Shown: positions 17,101 to 27,692 of the stretch, one piece after another
How positions within the stretch are numbered: position 1 is the stretch's first letter
Layout: the number at the start of each line of letters is the position of its first letter
Notes under the pieces: model-generated
What the model was told of the DNA's origin: nothing
Seen by the model: only the letters and a program-made list of their open reading frames with translations
Databases searched by the model: none
Source of the DNA: Spirogloea muscicola
Lineage: Eukaryota; Streptophyta; Zygnematophyceae; Spirogloeales; Spirogloeaceae
NCBI GenBank assembly: GCA_009602725.1
Contig: WELB01000074.1
Coordinates: 422,189-486,188, forward strand
DNA length: 64,000 nt
Direction: 5' to 3'
Program-made: the position numbers and the translations under genes

Positions 17101-17986
17101 CAGTTGTAAGTGTCAAAGTCCCTCATCTCAAGTCTGTCGAATTTGTTGCTTAAGTTCCACACTACAGAAGCAAAAGTTGATGGGTACAAGGTTTTGTCCT
17201 AGATTGCATCTCCATCCATTGCGGCTGGCCTTGGCATCGTTTAGCGATCTTCATTGCTTGATATGATCGGGTCCAGACAATATACGCGCTTTCTGTTTTG
17301 TGGACTTGGGCTCCGCTAGTTCTGACCCTGCTTGCAGATGGGCCAATGCCTATGCGTTTCTATGTTGCAGAAGTGCTGATGGTTCTGTTGCACAGGACAC
17401 AAGCTCAAATTTAGACTTGACAAAGTTTTGTCTGCTTCATTCTTTGTTTTTTTTCTGTGGGCTGCAGACAAGGGGCTAATGAAGCTCTTGGAAGGGATGT
17501 CGCCGTCGGCCATCGATCTGGAGCTGAGAAGCTTGGAGATTGTGGACGATCTTGAAGCAATCAAGGGCCTCACGACAGTCAACAACAAGGAGGTGGCAGA
17601 AGTGGGCCAAGTTATTGACTTCTTGGCAGCAGAGGTGGCCGCTGAGTCCAACTTCGAATTTGTGCAGGCTCTCATCCACCGCTTCCTCAAGGTAGGAACT
17701 TGCCTCCTCTACAAGCCATCCTGGAGTTATGGTTAAAATGTCAGTGGGAGCTGTAAATATATATGGAGTTTGAGGATTGGGCGGGCAGCGTCCTATCAGA
17801 GACATGGCCTTCAAGCGCACTTTCACTTTCCTGCAGATCCATGGCGAGGCAATTTCTGCATGTGACATCCTGCGGGAGAAGGCCAAGGCGTTACTGGATA
17901 GGCAGGCCGCTGCATGGCAGCGGCTGGATGCCCTTTTCCAAGACGTGCGATGCATGGTGGGATTCCTGAGCAACATGGCCTCCTGA
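11128..17986 (+). CDS. UTP21: U3 snoRNP subunit UTP21 / WDR36-like WD40 protein
   Basis: Nucleolar SSU-processome protein needed for early cleavages of pre-18S rRNA. Nineteen exons join in phase to about 953 residues: 11128-11253, 11493-11520, 11741-11841, 12097-12300, 12665-12917, 13129-13304, 13420-13502, 13824-13896, 14238-14303, 14459-14501, 14690-14829, 14981-15193, 15392-15476, 15678-15792, 15931-16110, 16217-16604, 16892-17105, 17468-17691 and 17837-17986. Two WD40 propellers are followed by the UTP21 C-terminal helical domain. Diagnostic segments are [12 protein letters not shown] plus RRAKK between the propellers, [64 protein letters not shown] and [13 protein letters not shown]. The end FLSN.. 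matches the plant protein. A Glu/Gly-rich low-complexity stretch lies near 16310-16530. The start is the first in-frame ATG with good context; the N-terminus aligns with family starts. Promoter elements are listed separately. Confidence 0.94.
13053..13070 (+). repeat. TTTAGGG telomere-type repeat in UTP21 intron 5
   Basis: TTTAGGGTTTAGGGTTTA is two and a half units of the Arabidopsis-type telomeric repeat. It lies inside the intron between 12917 and 13129. It may be a second telo-box or a scrap of telomeric DNA left by break repair. Confidence 0.75.
15230..15252 (+). repeat. ACCAG pentanucleotide microsatellite in UTP21 intron 12
   Basis: A run of about four to five ACCAG units shortly after the donor at 15194. 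It is a simple tandem repeat without apparent function. Confidence 0.8.
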
Positions 17987-19150
17987 AAAAGTATCTCATC
18001 AAGTCTGTTGATGTGAGCATGCCGAGGTCCTTGCATCCTGGCATGAGCCGCTCTGTGAGGAGGTCACATGTGCAAGGGCACAGCCAGCCTTCATGGATCG
18101 CGAAGTGGGCAGCAGCTTCTGTGCAGCACACTCGTCAGGGCTGCGTTGGCAGCGGCAGCAGCGGCAACAGCTTCTGCTGGGACCAGCGGCGGGTGGGGCA
18201 GAAGGGATTGCCCTACAGATAGGACCCGAATTGCTGTCATATAGAGATATTGTACACGTGTCATATAGACAGTGCTCTGACGCAGCATCCATTGCGTCGC
18301 AAGGCCGCTTTTGGGTGCAAGTCAGCGCACGTAGTGGACGCTGAAGAGCCCAGAAGCGAGACAAGACAGCGGCTGCCTTTGCACAAGAACTAGCCCAGGA
18401 GAAGATGGCGGCCTCCTTTGGAGATGCTGGTGCTATGTGCAGGAGAGCAGCTACAAGCAGCTACAGCTATTGCTTGCTCCTCCTGCTGAACGCTGACACA
18501 GTCGAATCATCCCAAGAGCAGGTAGCACATTGCCACACCTGGTCCAGCTTATGCACAGCTCGCCAGTGCAGGTCTTCCACAACACCTATCGGACTCCCAT
18601 CAAGTCGTTTCAGGCCTCTTGCTTTGCACCTGCCTACTGTATGCGCCTCTGCAGCAGCATTGGGTTCTTGATCATGGAGGCTACCTTTCTGTTCTCATGG
18701 TGTCCAGCCTCCAGCTGTTGAGCAGGGTCAGTTGTGCGTAGCCAAAGTTGCTCTATTGCTACGAGTACTTTCCTTTGTCCCCCCCCTTGTTGGAGCACTT
18801 ACTGCTCCTCCACTTATGCAAATCTTGTACATTTGGCTGGATCTAGGGGACAGGATGACGCTTAAGCTTTGTTGAGCCCCTGTTGCTGGTTGTGCTCACT
18901 CGAGCACCATCCATGCTTGATATTGGGCTGGCCTCCCCGGCCTCCCTCAGCTGCTATTGCCGTCATACTACTTCTTCTTTGTGTGCTCTGTATCACCTCT
19001 CATCCGAAATTCCTCCTCTGCTGCAACCGTTCGGGCAGGCTGTTCACAGCCCTTCCCCTTTTGGCCACTCACTCAAGCTATTTGCTGCTGCTCACTCGCG
19101 GGTACTGAAGCTTCCCTCTGCGTCGTCTCGAGTCTAGCTGTGTAGTCTTT
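17987..19150. other. Intergenic region downstream of UTP21, no gene recognised
   Basis: Contains only short open frames without family resemblance. There are short C-rich and CT-rich stretches near 18781 and 18930-19000. The first few hundred bases presumably hold the UTP21 3' UTR. I see no RNA gene or clear repeat before about 19150. Confidence 0.55.
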
Positions 19151-20000
19151 CTTCTCGGCAGCTTCATTGGCTCTTTGGATTCCATTCTTTTTGGGCTGGC
19201 CTTTGCCAGCCCCTCTTCTCTATGGGCGAGCACTTTCTCCTGGAAAGAAATAGAAGGCGCGCGGTGCGCATGACATTGAAAGGGAGGCCAATCATGGCAT
19301 TACAAATATCCTTTCAACTGGGTAATGAGCTGGCTAAGGGGGACACTGATATCCCCGATTGAGAACAAAGAGTGAGCCCTGGAAGCGCCTTCCTCCCAGG
19401 TTACTGAGTAATATGTAGCTGCTTGGTTTCTTGTTGTGCTTGTTTTTTTAGCGCTTCCCCCGGCCCCCATTCTCGTACTTCGTTCCTTCTATTTTGGGCT
19501 GGCTTTTCCAGCCCCTATCCTCAATGGGCGAGCCCTTTCTTCGTTCTCCCATCAGAAGCGAGAGAGGGCCCGCGGTGCACATGAAATTGAAAAAGAGGCC
19601 AATTCTAGCCTTACAAATGACCTGTTAACTGGGTAACGAGCTGGCTAAGGGGGACACTAATATCCCCGAGTGAGCACATGCATATCTGACAAGCTATCCT
19701 GAGGCGCCAAACCACCACCACGGAAGCCATTAGCCTGGGCTAATGCACGAGCAGCACGCTGGTGTATCGCGAGTGCCTGGGAGCGCTGTTGACTCAATGA
19801 TAGCATTCTATAGCATGCAACGATGGCTTACGGGACACTAGAATGCCCCAAGCTACCCGCCCGACTACGTCGGCGGGCATCGACATGCGGTGCCAGGCGA
19901 TGGAGGAGGGAAGACCACTTCGTTCCGTAGCCGCCGTAGATGTCCATGGCGCATAGGAAGAAGTGGTCGCCCCGGGGGTGGTCATTGTAGTGCCATCAGA
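19150..20000. repeat. LINE debris with two copies of a family C tail
   Basis: Stem-loop modules (GGGCTGGC...GCCAGCCCC then ..ATGGGCGAGC) lie at about 19190-19240 and 19495-19545 in reverse orientation. Each is followed by a module with GCGCGCGGTGCGCATGA, GGGAGGCCAAT and a GGGGACACTAATATCCCC inverted repeat, at about 19255-19370 and 19562-19700. On the minus strand the second reads the C-terminal motif LSDMHVLTRG, so these are LINE family C ends. Comparable tails lie at about 23815-23940 and 42690-42845. No host gene is visible. Confidence 0.65.
19830..19994 (-). mobile_element. LINE endonuclease-domain fragment, divergent family
   Basis: On the minus strand the frame reads HYNDHPRGDHFF followed by AMDIYGGYGTKW. 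This aligns with the YTDHPREDEFFPLAID plus GALGARW segment of the family A LINE endonuclease at about 25160-25235. The fragment is only about 55 codons and is a decayed relic of a family distinct from A and B. Confidence 0.5.
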
Positions 20001-20330
20001 AGCCAAGCCAGGCCTTCGAGTTGCCGTCTGTTGAGCCGCTTTCTGATGAGCCGCTTCCGGCTTTGCTTCTCCAGCCCCCCCCCCCCCACCCCCCCGGCTT
20101 CCGCGACGCGCACGTGCACCGGGGTGTCGGGCCGCGGTCGTCCGCCGCAAGGGGCCCGACCGTCGGGCCCGGGCGCGCGAGCCATCGTCCGGCGCCACGT
20201 GTCCTTCACAGCGGAGCGAGACTGCAGGCCCTCCCACGCGCGCGCGTGCGGCCCGCGCGTGGGCCCCGGCCGCGGGGCGGGCGTGCCGCGCCCCTCTCCG
20301 CGATCCGCGGCGGCGACCGCGGCAAGCATC

Positions 20331-20618
20331 NNNNNNNNNNNNNNNNNNNNNNNNNNNNNNNNNNNNNNNNNNNNNNNNNNNNNNNNNNNNNNNNNNNNNN
20401 NNNNNNNNNNNNNNNNNNNNNNNNNNNNNNNNNNNNNNNNNNNNNNNNNNNNNNNNNNNNNNNNNNNNNNNNNNNNNNNNNNNNNNNNNNNNNNNNNNNN
20501 NNNNNNNNNNNNNNNNNNNNNNNNNNNNNNNNNNNNNNNNNNNNNNNNNNNNNNNNNNNNNNNNNNNNNNNNNNNNNNNNNNNNNNNNNNNNNNNNNNNN
20601 NNNNNNNNNNNNNNNNNN
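20331..20618. other. Assembly gap (288 N)
   Basis: A run of N inside a GC-rich region just upstream of the first readable exon of the alpha/beta-hydrolase gene. It probably hides that gene's start codon and first exon. Confidence 0.98.
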
Positions 20619-22395
20619 CTGAGGGGCGCCTGCCGCGCCCCGCGCCGCGGCCAGTCGTGTTCCTGCACCGCGCGGCGGCGTCGTCGGCCATGTTCGCGCC
20701 CGCCCTCGCCCTCTTCGCCGGTGCCCCCCGGCCTCCGCCCTCGCCCTCCATGGCCAGCGCCGCGCAGGCCGCCGTCTCGCCGCCGGCGGATGCGAGCCGG
20801 CCTTGAGGACCATTCCTCCGCCGCTTCTGACACGGCTGTCGGAAATTAGCGATGACAACGAGATAAAGGACATCACGGAACGAGCAGATAGGCATCACGG
20901 GATGGCGCCTGACGAGAGCCGCCGCCGCCGCCGGCTGCCGATTGTGCCGCAGAGCGGGGCTTCCGCTGCGTCGCGCTGGACCTGCTGAGCCGCGGCCAGT
21001 CCTCCCACATGCGTAAAGCCGCCCTCCGTTTGCCCTCGCGGTCATCGGAGCAGGGGCCTGTTGACACTGCCCGGGCCGGCGGTTGGTGGAACGGGCCGGC
21101 GGTTGGTGGAACGGCAGCCCAATGGCAGGGCGTCTGCTGGTTGTGCTACCAGCGTAGCGGGTCGCCGGTTCCTTACGTTCAGGCCTCGAGGCGATGGCTG
21201 AGTATCGGTCTGAAGCACTGTAAGAAGGGGTTTGGCTTGTGACTCCTCTTTGGGAACTGCGGCGTGCCAAAGTGCGTGCAGGGGACGCGGAGCCGAGCAT
21301 CACAGAGCTGGCGCACACCGTCGTTGAGGCGGTGGATGCCATTTGCGCGTCCTCGTCCTTTGACGTGGTGAGCCAGTCCGATTGAGAGCTTGCAACCCTG
21401 GAAAAGGCTGAGAATGTCGTCATCTGATCTCACTCTCGCGCAAAGTCTCACACTCAGGAGTGCATTCCATGTTGTTGTAGTTGATGTTCTCGTTTTGAGA
21501 AGCCAGAGTCTGGATCCTCGCAGTAGTACTATGCCACTGTTATGATCGACGAGCTTGAGCTTGTAGCATCTGCCAGTGCTCGATGCAGGTTGGGCACCAG
21601 GCTGGCGCCTCAGTGGCCATGCATGTAGCACTGACGTACCCGCAGCGCGTCCGACGGCTCGTCTTGTGGGGCATCCCCATCTTGGAGACGCCGTGGCGGG
21701 AGCAGCTTCTGCAGCCTCAGCTGCCGCAGCCGCCTGACACTCGCAAGGACCACCCTGCTGCAGTGCCCCAATCTCTGCACAATCGCTTTCCTGGCGAGAT
21801 GCAGGGCTGGCCTGTCCAGGTGATGAACGCATGCATCACATGTGGCTTCGTGCACTCGCTTGCAGCAATCACATGCGCATGTCCGTAGTGCTTTGAACCA
21901 TTCTTAGAAGTCAATCCTTATCTGCGAATTCAGCCCCGTGTGCAAGGACGTCGAGCTCCTGATGACAGGCTTTGCTCGGTGTGACCCTCTCGAGACTGTG
22001 CAGTTTGGTCACTCGAATTAATACCTGCATGCAAGGAGAAGACCTGCAATAAACGATACTTCTCTGGCCGTTCCTTCCTACCCTTGATCATTGTGGGAAT
22101 GCCTGTGCCCTGCCAGGCTCGGGCAGTGGTCGAGATGCTGCAGATGGGCGAGGAGCGGGCGTGGCTTATCAAAGCTGCTGCAGCTATGGACCATGAAGTG
22201 GCGCTGCATGCCATCCAGCAGCCCGTGCTGTGCATGGCTGGTGACAGCGAGGCATTCCAGGCGGCGACAATGCGTGCCGCCAGCATACTGCCGCGTGGCC
22301 GGTACTGGCACCTCCGCGACGGTGGCATTGATGTCGTAGACCGTTACCCTGAGGAGTACACGCGGCTGATTGTGGACTTCCTGCTCAAGCACTGA
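20619..22395 (+). CDS. Alpha/beta-hydrolase-fold protein with altered catalytic motifs (5' partial)
   Basis: Readable exons: <20619-20720, 20953-21012, 21282-21367, 21589-21819, 21947-21997 and 22117-22395. Phases agree across all junctions. Fold markers in order are PVVFLHRAAASS (beta3 and oxyanion segment), RGFRCVALDLLSRGQSS (beta4), the nucleophile-elbow position VGHQAGASVAMHVAL, RRLVLWGIP, PVLCMAGDSEAF (beta7 with the acidic residue) and a C-terminal GGIDVV...PEEYTRLIVDFL. Canonical members have HG, G-x-S-x-G and a catalytic His near the end. Here the segments are HR, G-H-Q-A-G and GGID, so neither a Ser nucleophile nor a His is seen at the usual places. The reaction is unknown; a non-hydrolytic or scaffolding role is possible. 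The exon at 21947-21997 is the least certain. The start lies in the gap before 20619. Confidence 0.75.
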
Positions 22396-24205
22396 CGATG
22401 CCTGGATTGTTGCCCACCTGCGGGCGGAGGATGTGGTCACGAGCCGCGTCGTCGTCCACCCAGGTGGTGTTTTGTGGCTATGCCACATCCTTTCAAGCGT
22501 GCTCCCCTGTCCAAAGGGCCCTGCAGACTCCTAGCTCAGTAGTGCAGGTACGTACATGACCAGGTCGAGGAGGCCTTCTCGACCCAGATTCAGCGCCAGC
22601 AGTTGCATGCATGCTTCTGCGCAGCGTGGTCAAAATGCCACACGAAGGACATGTTTTAGGTGGCCCATCTGGTAGCGCATAGTCCCGGGTCCGCAACTAA
22701 CTCTCTCCTTAGGCCTCATGTGCTGAATGACAATTTTCTGCGGTAGTTTTTGCACTGTTTTGGTGCTATGGATTTGTGGCCCAATTTGTTGCCTCCTTCA
22801 CACTGTGCTGCGTTCTCGTTGCACGTGTGTGTAGCTTGGAGGACAGCCGCAGGGCTAGGGCCTCGTTCCTCCGCCCTTTTTCTGACAATTGAACAGCGTG
22901 ATCAATTTCTGCCACGCTCCAATGCTTCCAGCGCTGTCGCCGCCGTGATAGGAGCTGCGCAAGCAGCAAGCCCGACGTGAGGCAAAAAGAGAAGGAAACG
23001 AAGAAGTGGCTCTCCCAATGAGGGCAAGGGCTGTGATAAGCCAGCCCGAACAAAGAAGTGACAAGGTTCGAAGGGGCCAAAGTACGAAGGGGCCAAAAGC
23101 GATAAATCAGAACTGGGTTGGGATAGGATAAATGACTCAATAACTACGAGTGAGCAGCCGCTCATCCGAAAGACTAGCTGCCGGAAAGCAATCCCCCTTT
23201 CGAAAGCGAGAGGCTGCAGCGAGAGGCAAGAAGGCCAAGTACAAGGCCAAGCAGAAGGAAGGAGGGAGGCCACACGAGTGTCAGAAAGCCTGAGCGGCCA
23301 AGCACAGGAGACGGTGGGAGAAGACGCGCGGTGCGCATGGTTGGAAAGGGAGGACCAAGGCGAGCCCGAAGAAGAAATGCGGCTGCTGATATAAAGCGGC
23401 TGTAAAGGCCAGCCAGATGAATTCGTGTCTTCATGACGGACCCTCAGGCTGGGCAGACAGGGCGCTCTTAGTACCCCCGTGTCAGCAGTAGGAAGTCAGG
23501 TGAGCTGAGGGGAGGAAGAGCAACCCTGCTGCAAGCCAGAGGCTGCTGCAAGAGCGCGACCGGCTCGGCGATGCAAAGCAAGCGCTTGGGACCCCTGTAA
23601 GCCGTTTTTGCCTTCAATTGTTTCAAATACGCGAAAATTTACCTGTAGGGGCATAGATAGACGCATGCGGTAGCAGGACAAAAGGCCCATATGCACCGAG
23701 CCTCTAGTAAGGTGCTTATCAGGAAGGAAAGGGAGGACCAAGCTGAGGCCGACGAAACGGCTCGCTCAGTGGAAGGCAAATGGCTTTGAGAGGCCAGCCC
23801 AAAAGAGAAGGCGCGTGGTGCGCACGACATTAAGTGAGGCCAATTCTAGCCTTACAAATGTCCCGTTACGGGCTAATGAGCTAGCTAAGGAGGACACTAA
23901 TATTCCCGAGTGAGCACATGCATATCTGACAAGCTAAGCGGGGAAACGGAGAGTGCCACGCTTGGGGCCACACAGAAGCGAAGCCCTTGGCTGAGAGGGA
24001 GGGGAGAAGGCGCGCGGTGCGCATGAAGATGGGAAGATGCAGGCCAATGCAGTGTTCAGGCGAAAAGCTAGTGCCACAGTGAGCCAGAACCGGCGCTCTA
24101 CAGCTGCAGTCGCTTCGGAGGGGCGGCGGCGGCGGCAAGAGGAAAGGAAGGGCTCGCCCATTGAGGATAGGGGCTGGGAAAGCCAGCCCCAAAAGAAGAG
24201 GTACA
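22396..24205. repeat. Intergenic region, unique to about 22985, then LINE debris
   Basis: 22396-22985 shows no gene. From about 22990 to 23085 there is a full stem-loop module of the first subfamily. It is followed at 23140-23230 by the minus-strand family A C-terminus, and at 23480-23670 by another minus-strand scrap with an inverted YRMRL-like end. At 23765-23810 lies a stem-loop, at 23815-23940 a family C tail and at 24145-24205 another stem-loop. The insertions are stacked in several orientations. Confidence 0.65.
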
Positions 24206-24209
24206 AAGT

Positions 24210-25625
24210 TGTGCCGACGCAGGCATGGTGACGAGCCTGGCGAGGGCTTCCCCCAGTCGCCTGCCGCTCTTCACCAGGCGACGCTACCCCTCAGATACGG
24301 CGGTCTCGGCTTGCGCCCGCTCGTCCGTTCCTGCCGGGCAGCGTACCTCGGCAGCTGGGCGCAGACAGCCGCCTCCGTGGCCCAACGTTTCTTGGTCCAC
24401 GGCCAGCGTGCGCTGGAGCAGGCGGTGGTGGAGGTAGACACGGGAGTGCTGCCTTTCCAGGCGTCGCTACGCTCCGCCCACCAGGAGCTGCTCGCGGTGC
24501 ACCCGGACCTGGCGGGCCAGGCGGTCTCCTTTGCGCACCTCGCGCACACCGCCGACCTGCGCGTCCAAGCGCGCTTCGCAGCCGCAATGGACAAGGCAGC
24601 CTTCACCACCGCCTTGCTCCAGCTCCCGGAGGCCGACCTGGGCGGGCGCGCGCGGTTCCACTCGGGCTCCTCCCCGGGGGCCGCGGCGTGGCTCCAGGCC
24701 CTCCCCGTCAATGAAGCCCTCACACTCCCGGACGAGGTGTTCCGCAGTGCCGTCCACCGGCTCCTGGGCCTGCCGCCGCCATGTCTCCAGGGTGTGCAAC
24801 AGTGTGAATGTGGCGAGCGAGGGGCCGAGCCTGGGGAGCTGGCCGCTCATGTTCTGCGCTGTTCCCACGGCGGAAAGCGGACAGCGGCCCACGACCATCT
24901 CCGGGATGCCATGCATGGCATCCTTGTGGAGGCTGGCTTCTCGGTGGCAGCCGAGAATTCTGCCGTCATGCCGCTCCAGCAACGGGCCGACGGTCTCCAC
25001 GCTCGTCGCGTGGACCTTGTGGCCACCCCACCAGCAGGCGGGCCACGTCTTCTCCTGGACATGGTGACCACTGACTCCTATGACCGCTCACACCCAATCC
25101 AGTGTGCCACCAAGGCTGGGTATGCGGTAGCCTGCGCCGCTCGGGCCAAGGAGCTAGATTATACAGATCACCCGCGGGAAGACGAGTTCTTCCCGCTCGC
25201 CATCGATACGCACGGGGCGCTGGGCGCTCGGTGGCTCGAGCTGCTCAACCAGCTCTCACGTCACGCCATTGTCCGCCGCTTCCATGGGGAGCCGGTGGAC
25301 TCCCATGCAGCAGGGTCGCTAGCGCAGGTGTACCGCATGCGCTTGACCGTCTCGCTGCAGAGGACTATGGCCCGCGCGCTGCACCTGCGTGCAGGCAGAG
25401 CCCTCGCTGCTGCCTCTGGCTCTGGCCAGGGGACCCGCTTCCAGGAACCCAGTCTCTCTGACCCTGAGGCTGGTTAGCAGGGGTTACTGAGTGCTTCGTA
25501 GCTGCTTCGTTTCGTCGTAGCGCTTGTTGTTCTTCGTACTTCCCCTGGCCCTTTCTCGTCCTTTGTTCATTCTTTTCTGGGCTGGCTTTTTCCAGCCCCT
25601 ATCCTCAATGGGCGAGCCCTTCTAT
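24210..25625 (+). mobile_element. LINE family A, longest copy: RT end, zinc knuckle and restriction-like endonuclease
   Basis: An open frame of more than 400 codons runs to the stop at 25475-25477. In order it has the end of a reverse transcriptase (LPLRYGGLGLRP, then AAYLGSW), a cysteine/histidine knuckle (CECG, then AAHVLRC), a helix HDHLRDAM, and a restriction-like endonuclease core. That core is RRVDLV, 14 residues, then LLLDMVTTDSY with two Asp, followed by TKAGYAVACA. The YRMRL and Ala-rich tail follow. This order is that of non-LTR retrotransposons with a C-terminal PD-(D/E)XK-type endonuclease (R2, NeSL, CRE-like). The copy is 5'-truncated within RT. Near the end its frame leaves the family's ...LVSRGY-stop, which continues in another frame to about 25488. 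The 3' tail ends with a stem-loop module at about 25565-25622. Confidence 0.85.
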
Positions 25626-26019
25626 AAAGTAAGAGAATGAGAGAAAGGCGCGCGGGGCGCAGGAAATGAAAAGGGAGGCCAATTCAAGCCAATACACACT
25701 TCAAGCATGCCTGAGCTTGGATTCAGCCGTCTCCGATGGGGGCCAGGGGAAGCGCTAGGAGGGAAAGGAAAGGCCGCCAGTCAGGCGACGAAAGTGGGAG
25801 CCGGAGACTGCTGCGCGCCATCGGGCGCAGGCGGAGGGCAAACAGCCGCTGACAGGCTGCTGTCGGTGGCGGCAGTGGCAAGCGGCGGCGGCGGCGGCGG
25901 CGGCGACGGCGGCGGCGGTGGCGGCGGCGGAGCTGATCAGACGTGGAGGAGGACTGGGCGGCGGATTTGGGTTCCGCTCTGAACTGAGATACTGGCCACG
26001 CTGGCCTCTCGTCAGAAAA
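25626..26019. other. Spacer before HEMK2: family C scrap and GC-rich leader
   Basis: 25640-25690 repeats part of the family C tail (GGCGCGCGGGGCGCA and GGGAGGCCAATTC). From 25700 to 26019 the DNA is GC-rich with GGC triplet runs at about 25880-25935. It is a probable promoter or 5' leader of the downstream methyltransferase gene. No separate gene is seen. Confidence 0.5.
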
Positions 26020-27048
26020 ATGCGGGNCGCTGTCCCCGCCGCCATTGCCGCTGCCGCCGCCGACGCCCCGAAGCCGGCGGCCGCCGCCCGCGAGCAGCTC
26101 CCACTGAACCTCCAGACTGTGCGCCGCCAGCGCCCGCCGCCCCGAGCTGCCGCCGCCATTGCAGCCTGCTGTCGTGCTTTGCGGCCTCGCGCTGAGGCCC
26201 AATGTGCTGTGGCTTGTCGCGCGTTCGCTCGCTCAGCTCAGCCGCCGCCATGGCCGCCGCGGGCGCAGATCCTCTCGCCGCGTGCGGCGGACCTGCGGCG
26301 CGTGCAGCGGCACCCCGAGGTGTACGAGCCGTGCGACGACTCGTTCGCGCTCGTGGACGCGCTGCTGGCCGACCACCGTGGCCTCGCGGCGCACCTGCCC
26401 GCGCTGTGCGTGGAGCTCGGCTGCGGCAGCGGCTACGTCCTCGCGTCCCTTGCGCTCATCCTGGGGCGCGAAGCCGGCGGCGCCCAGTTCCTCGCCACGG
26501 ATGTGAGCGGCGCAGCGGTGGAGACGGCGCGCGGCACGCTGGCGGCCCACGGCATCGGCGCCGACATCGTGCATGCGGACTTGCTGGGCGGCCTCGAGCG
26601 GAGGCTCGCTGGCGCTGTGGATGTGTTGCTCGTCAACCCGCCGTACGTGCCGACACTCGACGAGGAGGTCGGGCGCGACGGCATCGCCGCTGCGTGGGCT
26701 GGTGGCGCTCGCGGCCGCGCTGTGATCGACCGCGTGCTCCGCCTTGTCATCGCCGGCAGCGGCAGCGGCGGCGGCCTGCTCTCGCGCAAGGGGTGGATCT
26801 ACCTCGTGACGCTGACGGCCAATGACCCCAGTGAGATCTGCCGCGTCATGCGCCGTGCGGGCTTCGACTCGCGCATTGCCATACAGCGTAACACAGAGGA
26901 GGAGAGCCTGCACGTCCTCAAGTTCTGGCGCTCCGAAATTGGAGAAAAGGCCATCGGTGCATCCACCGGTGATGCCGCAGCCACCACCGCAGCCACCTTG
27001 CTTCGCCCACCGTCCTTCAAGCTCTCCAAGCTTGCCTTCTGGCGGTAG
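26020..27048 (+). CDS. HEMK2: HEMK2/N6AMT1-type protein glutamine methyltransferase
   Basis: SAM-dependent class I methyltransferase. The animal and yeast orthologues methylate the GGQ glutamine of translation release factor eRF1 together with TRM112. The core is encoded without introns. It shows VYEPCDDSFALVDAL, SAM motif I VELGCGSGYV, ATDVSGAAVETAR, the catalytic NPPYVPT, then DGIAAAWAGG, WIYLVTL and VLKFWR near the end. These match HEMK2 better than the bacterial or organellar PrmC/HemK type. The N-terminus is uncertain. The in-frame ATG at 26020 is seven bases before an undetermined base at 26027 and gives an unusual extension of roughly 85-95 residues rich in Ala and Arg. A well-placed ATG at 26250 is out of frame. 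An assembly error, a targeting peptide or a missing exon are all possible. The C-terminal 40 residues are also extra compared with the human protein. Confidence 0.85.
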   Translation: MRXAVPAAIAAAAADAPKPAAAAREQLPLNLQTVRRQRPPPRAAAAIAACCRALRPRAEAQCAVACRAFARSAQPPPWPPRAQILSPRAADLRRVQRHPEVYEPCDDSFALVDALLADHRGLAAHLPALCVELGCGSGYVLASLALILGREAGGAQFLATDVSGAAVETARGTLAAHGIGADIVHADLLGGLERRLAGAVDVLLVNPPYVPTLDEEVGRDGIAAAWAGGARGRAVIDRVLRLVIAGSGSGGGLLSRKGWIYLVTLTANDPSEICRVMRRAGFDSRIAIQRNTEEESLHVLKFWRSEIGEKAIGASTGDAAATTAATLLRPPSFKLSKLAFWR

Positions 27049-27692
27049 TCGCAGGCACTACATGTGTACAAAGTGTGCGGAAGTGATCGAGCCTTTAAGT
27101 TTTGAGCTCCTCGTATGCCTGCAAGCTCAGAGCATATTGATGGAGTTTGGCAAATACAGTTGCCAAAAGTACTTTCAGGCTTACTCCTGGAAGTCATCAC
27201 CACCTTCTTCGGAAATCCTGGCCAATCTGAGTCAAAATTCAGTGTACACACAGCCTGCTGCCCGCTGGTCGGCCCTGCACTAGCTCACATTCTGCTTTGC
27301 TCCCTGGGCTACAGAATGCAGCTGCTGCATGGTGCTCTTCTGCAGGAAGCTGACAGCAGGCATGAAGAAGCCGGGTGAGAAACTCGCAAGCCAAAGCAGT
27401 GGAGCCTCCTCAACCCCTTCCCCAGATTACGTATGCCCTGTCCCGCTTGCTCGCTACAACGCAGGTTCTTGACAAGAAGAGCTTCGGCAAGGTGAGGAAC
27501 AAGAGCAGGCGCGTTCCCGCCGGCTTGCGGAGCCACATCTTACGTGATCTCAGAGACAAAGTCTGTATCCTCGGACAGGGGACTGAGGAACTGACTCGTA
27601 ATGGACCAGGAGCCTCAGCACAACCCCGGTCGATTTCACAGATGCTCGTTTACTAGCAGCGGCCGCATTCTTCTGTTGGTCAGCGCAAATTC
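27049..27692. other. Intergenic region between HEMK2 and a peroxiredoxin, no gene recognised
   Basis: The two flanking genes converge here, so the stretch should hold both 3' UTRs. Short open frames on both strands show no family similarity. Confidence 0.55.

Noticed and set aside
18405-19145. Several hydrophobic open frames downstream of UTP21
   Set aside because: They overlap each other in different frames, lack similarity and splice support, and fit CT-rich non-coding DNA.
19800-20876. Long open frames on both strands across the N gap
   Set aside because: The frames are open mainly because N codons do not stop translation and the flanks are GC-rich. Only the LINE scrap at 19830-19994 and the hydrolase exon at 20619-20720 have real similarity.
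27375-27656. A 93-codon plus-strand frame with basic composition
   Set aside because: No recognisable domain, and it lies between two convergent gene ends where UTRs are expected.
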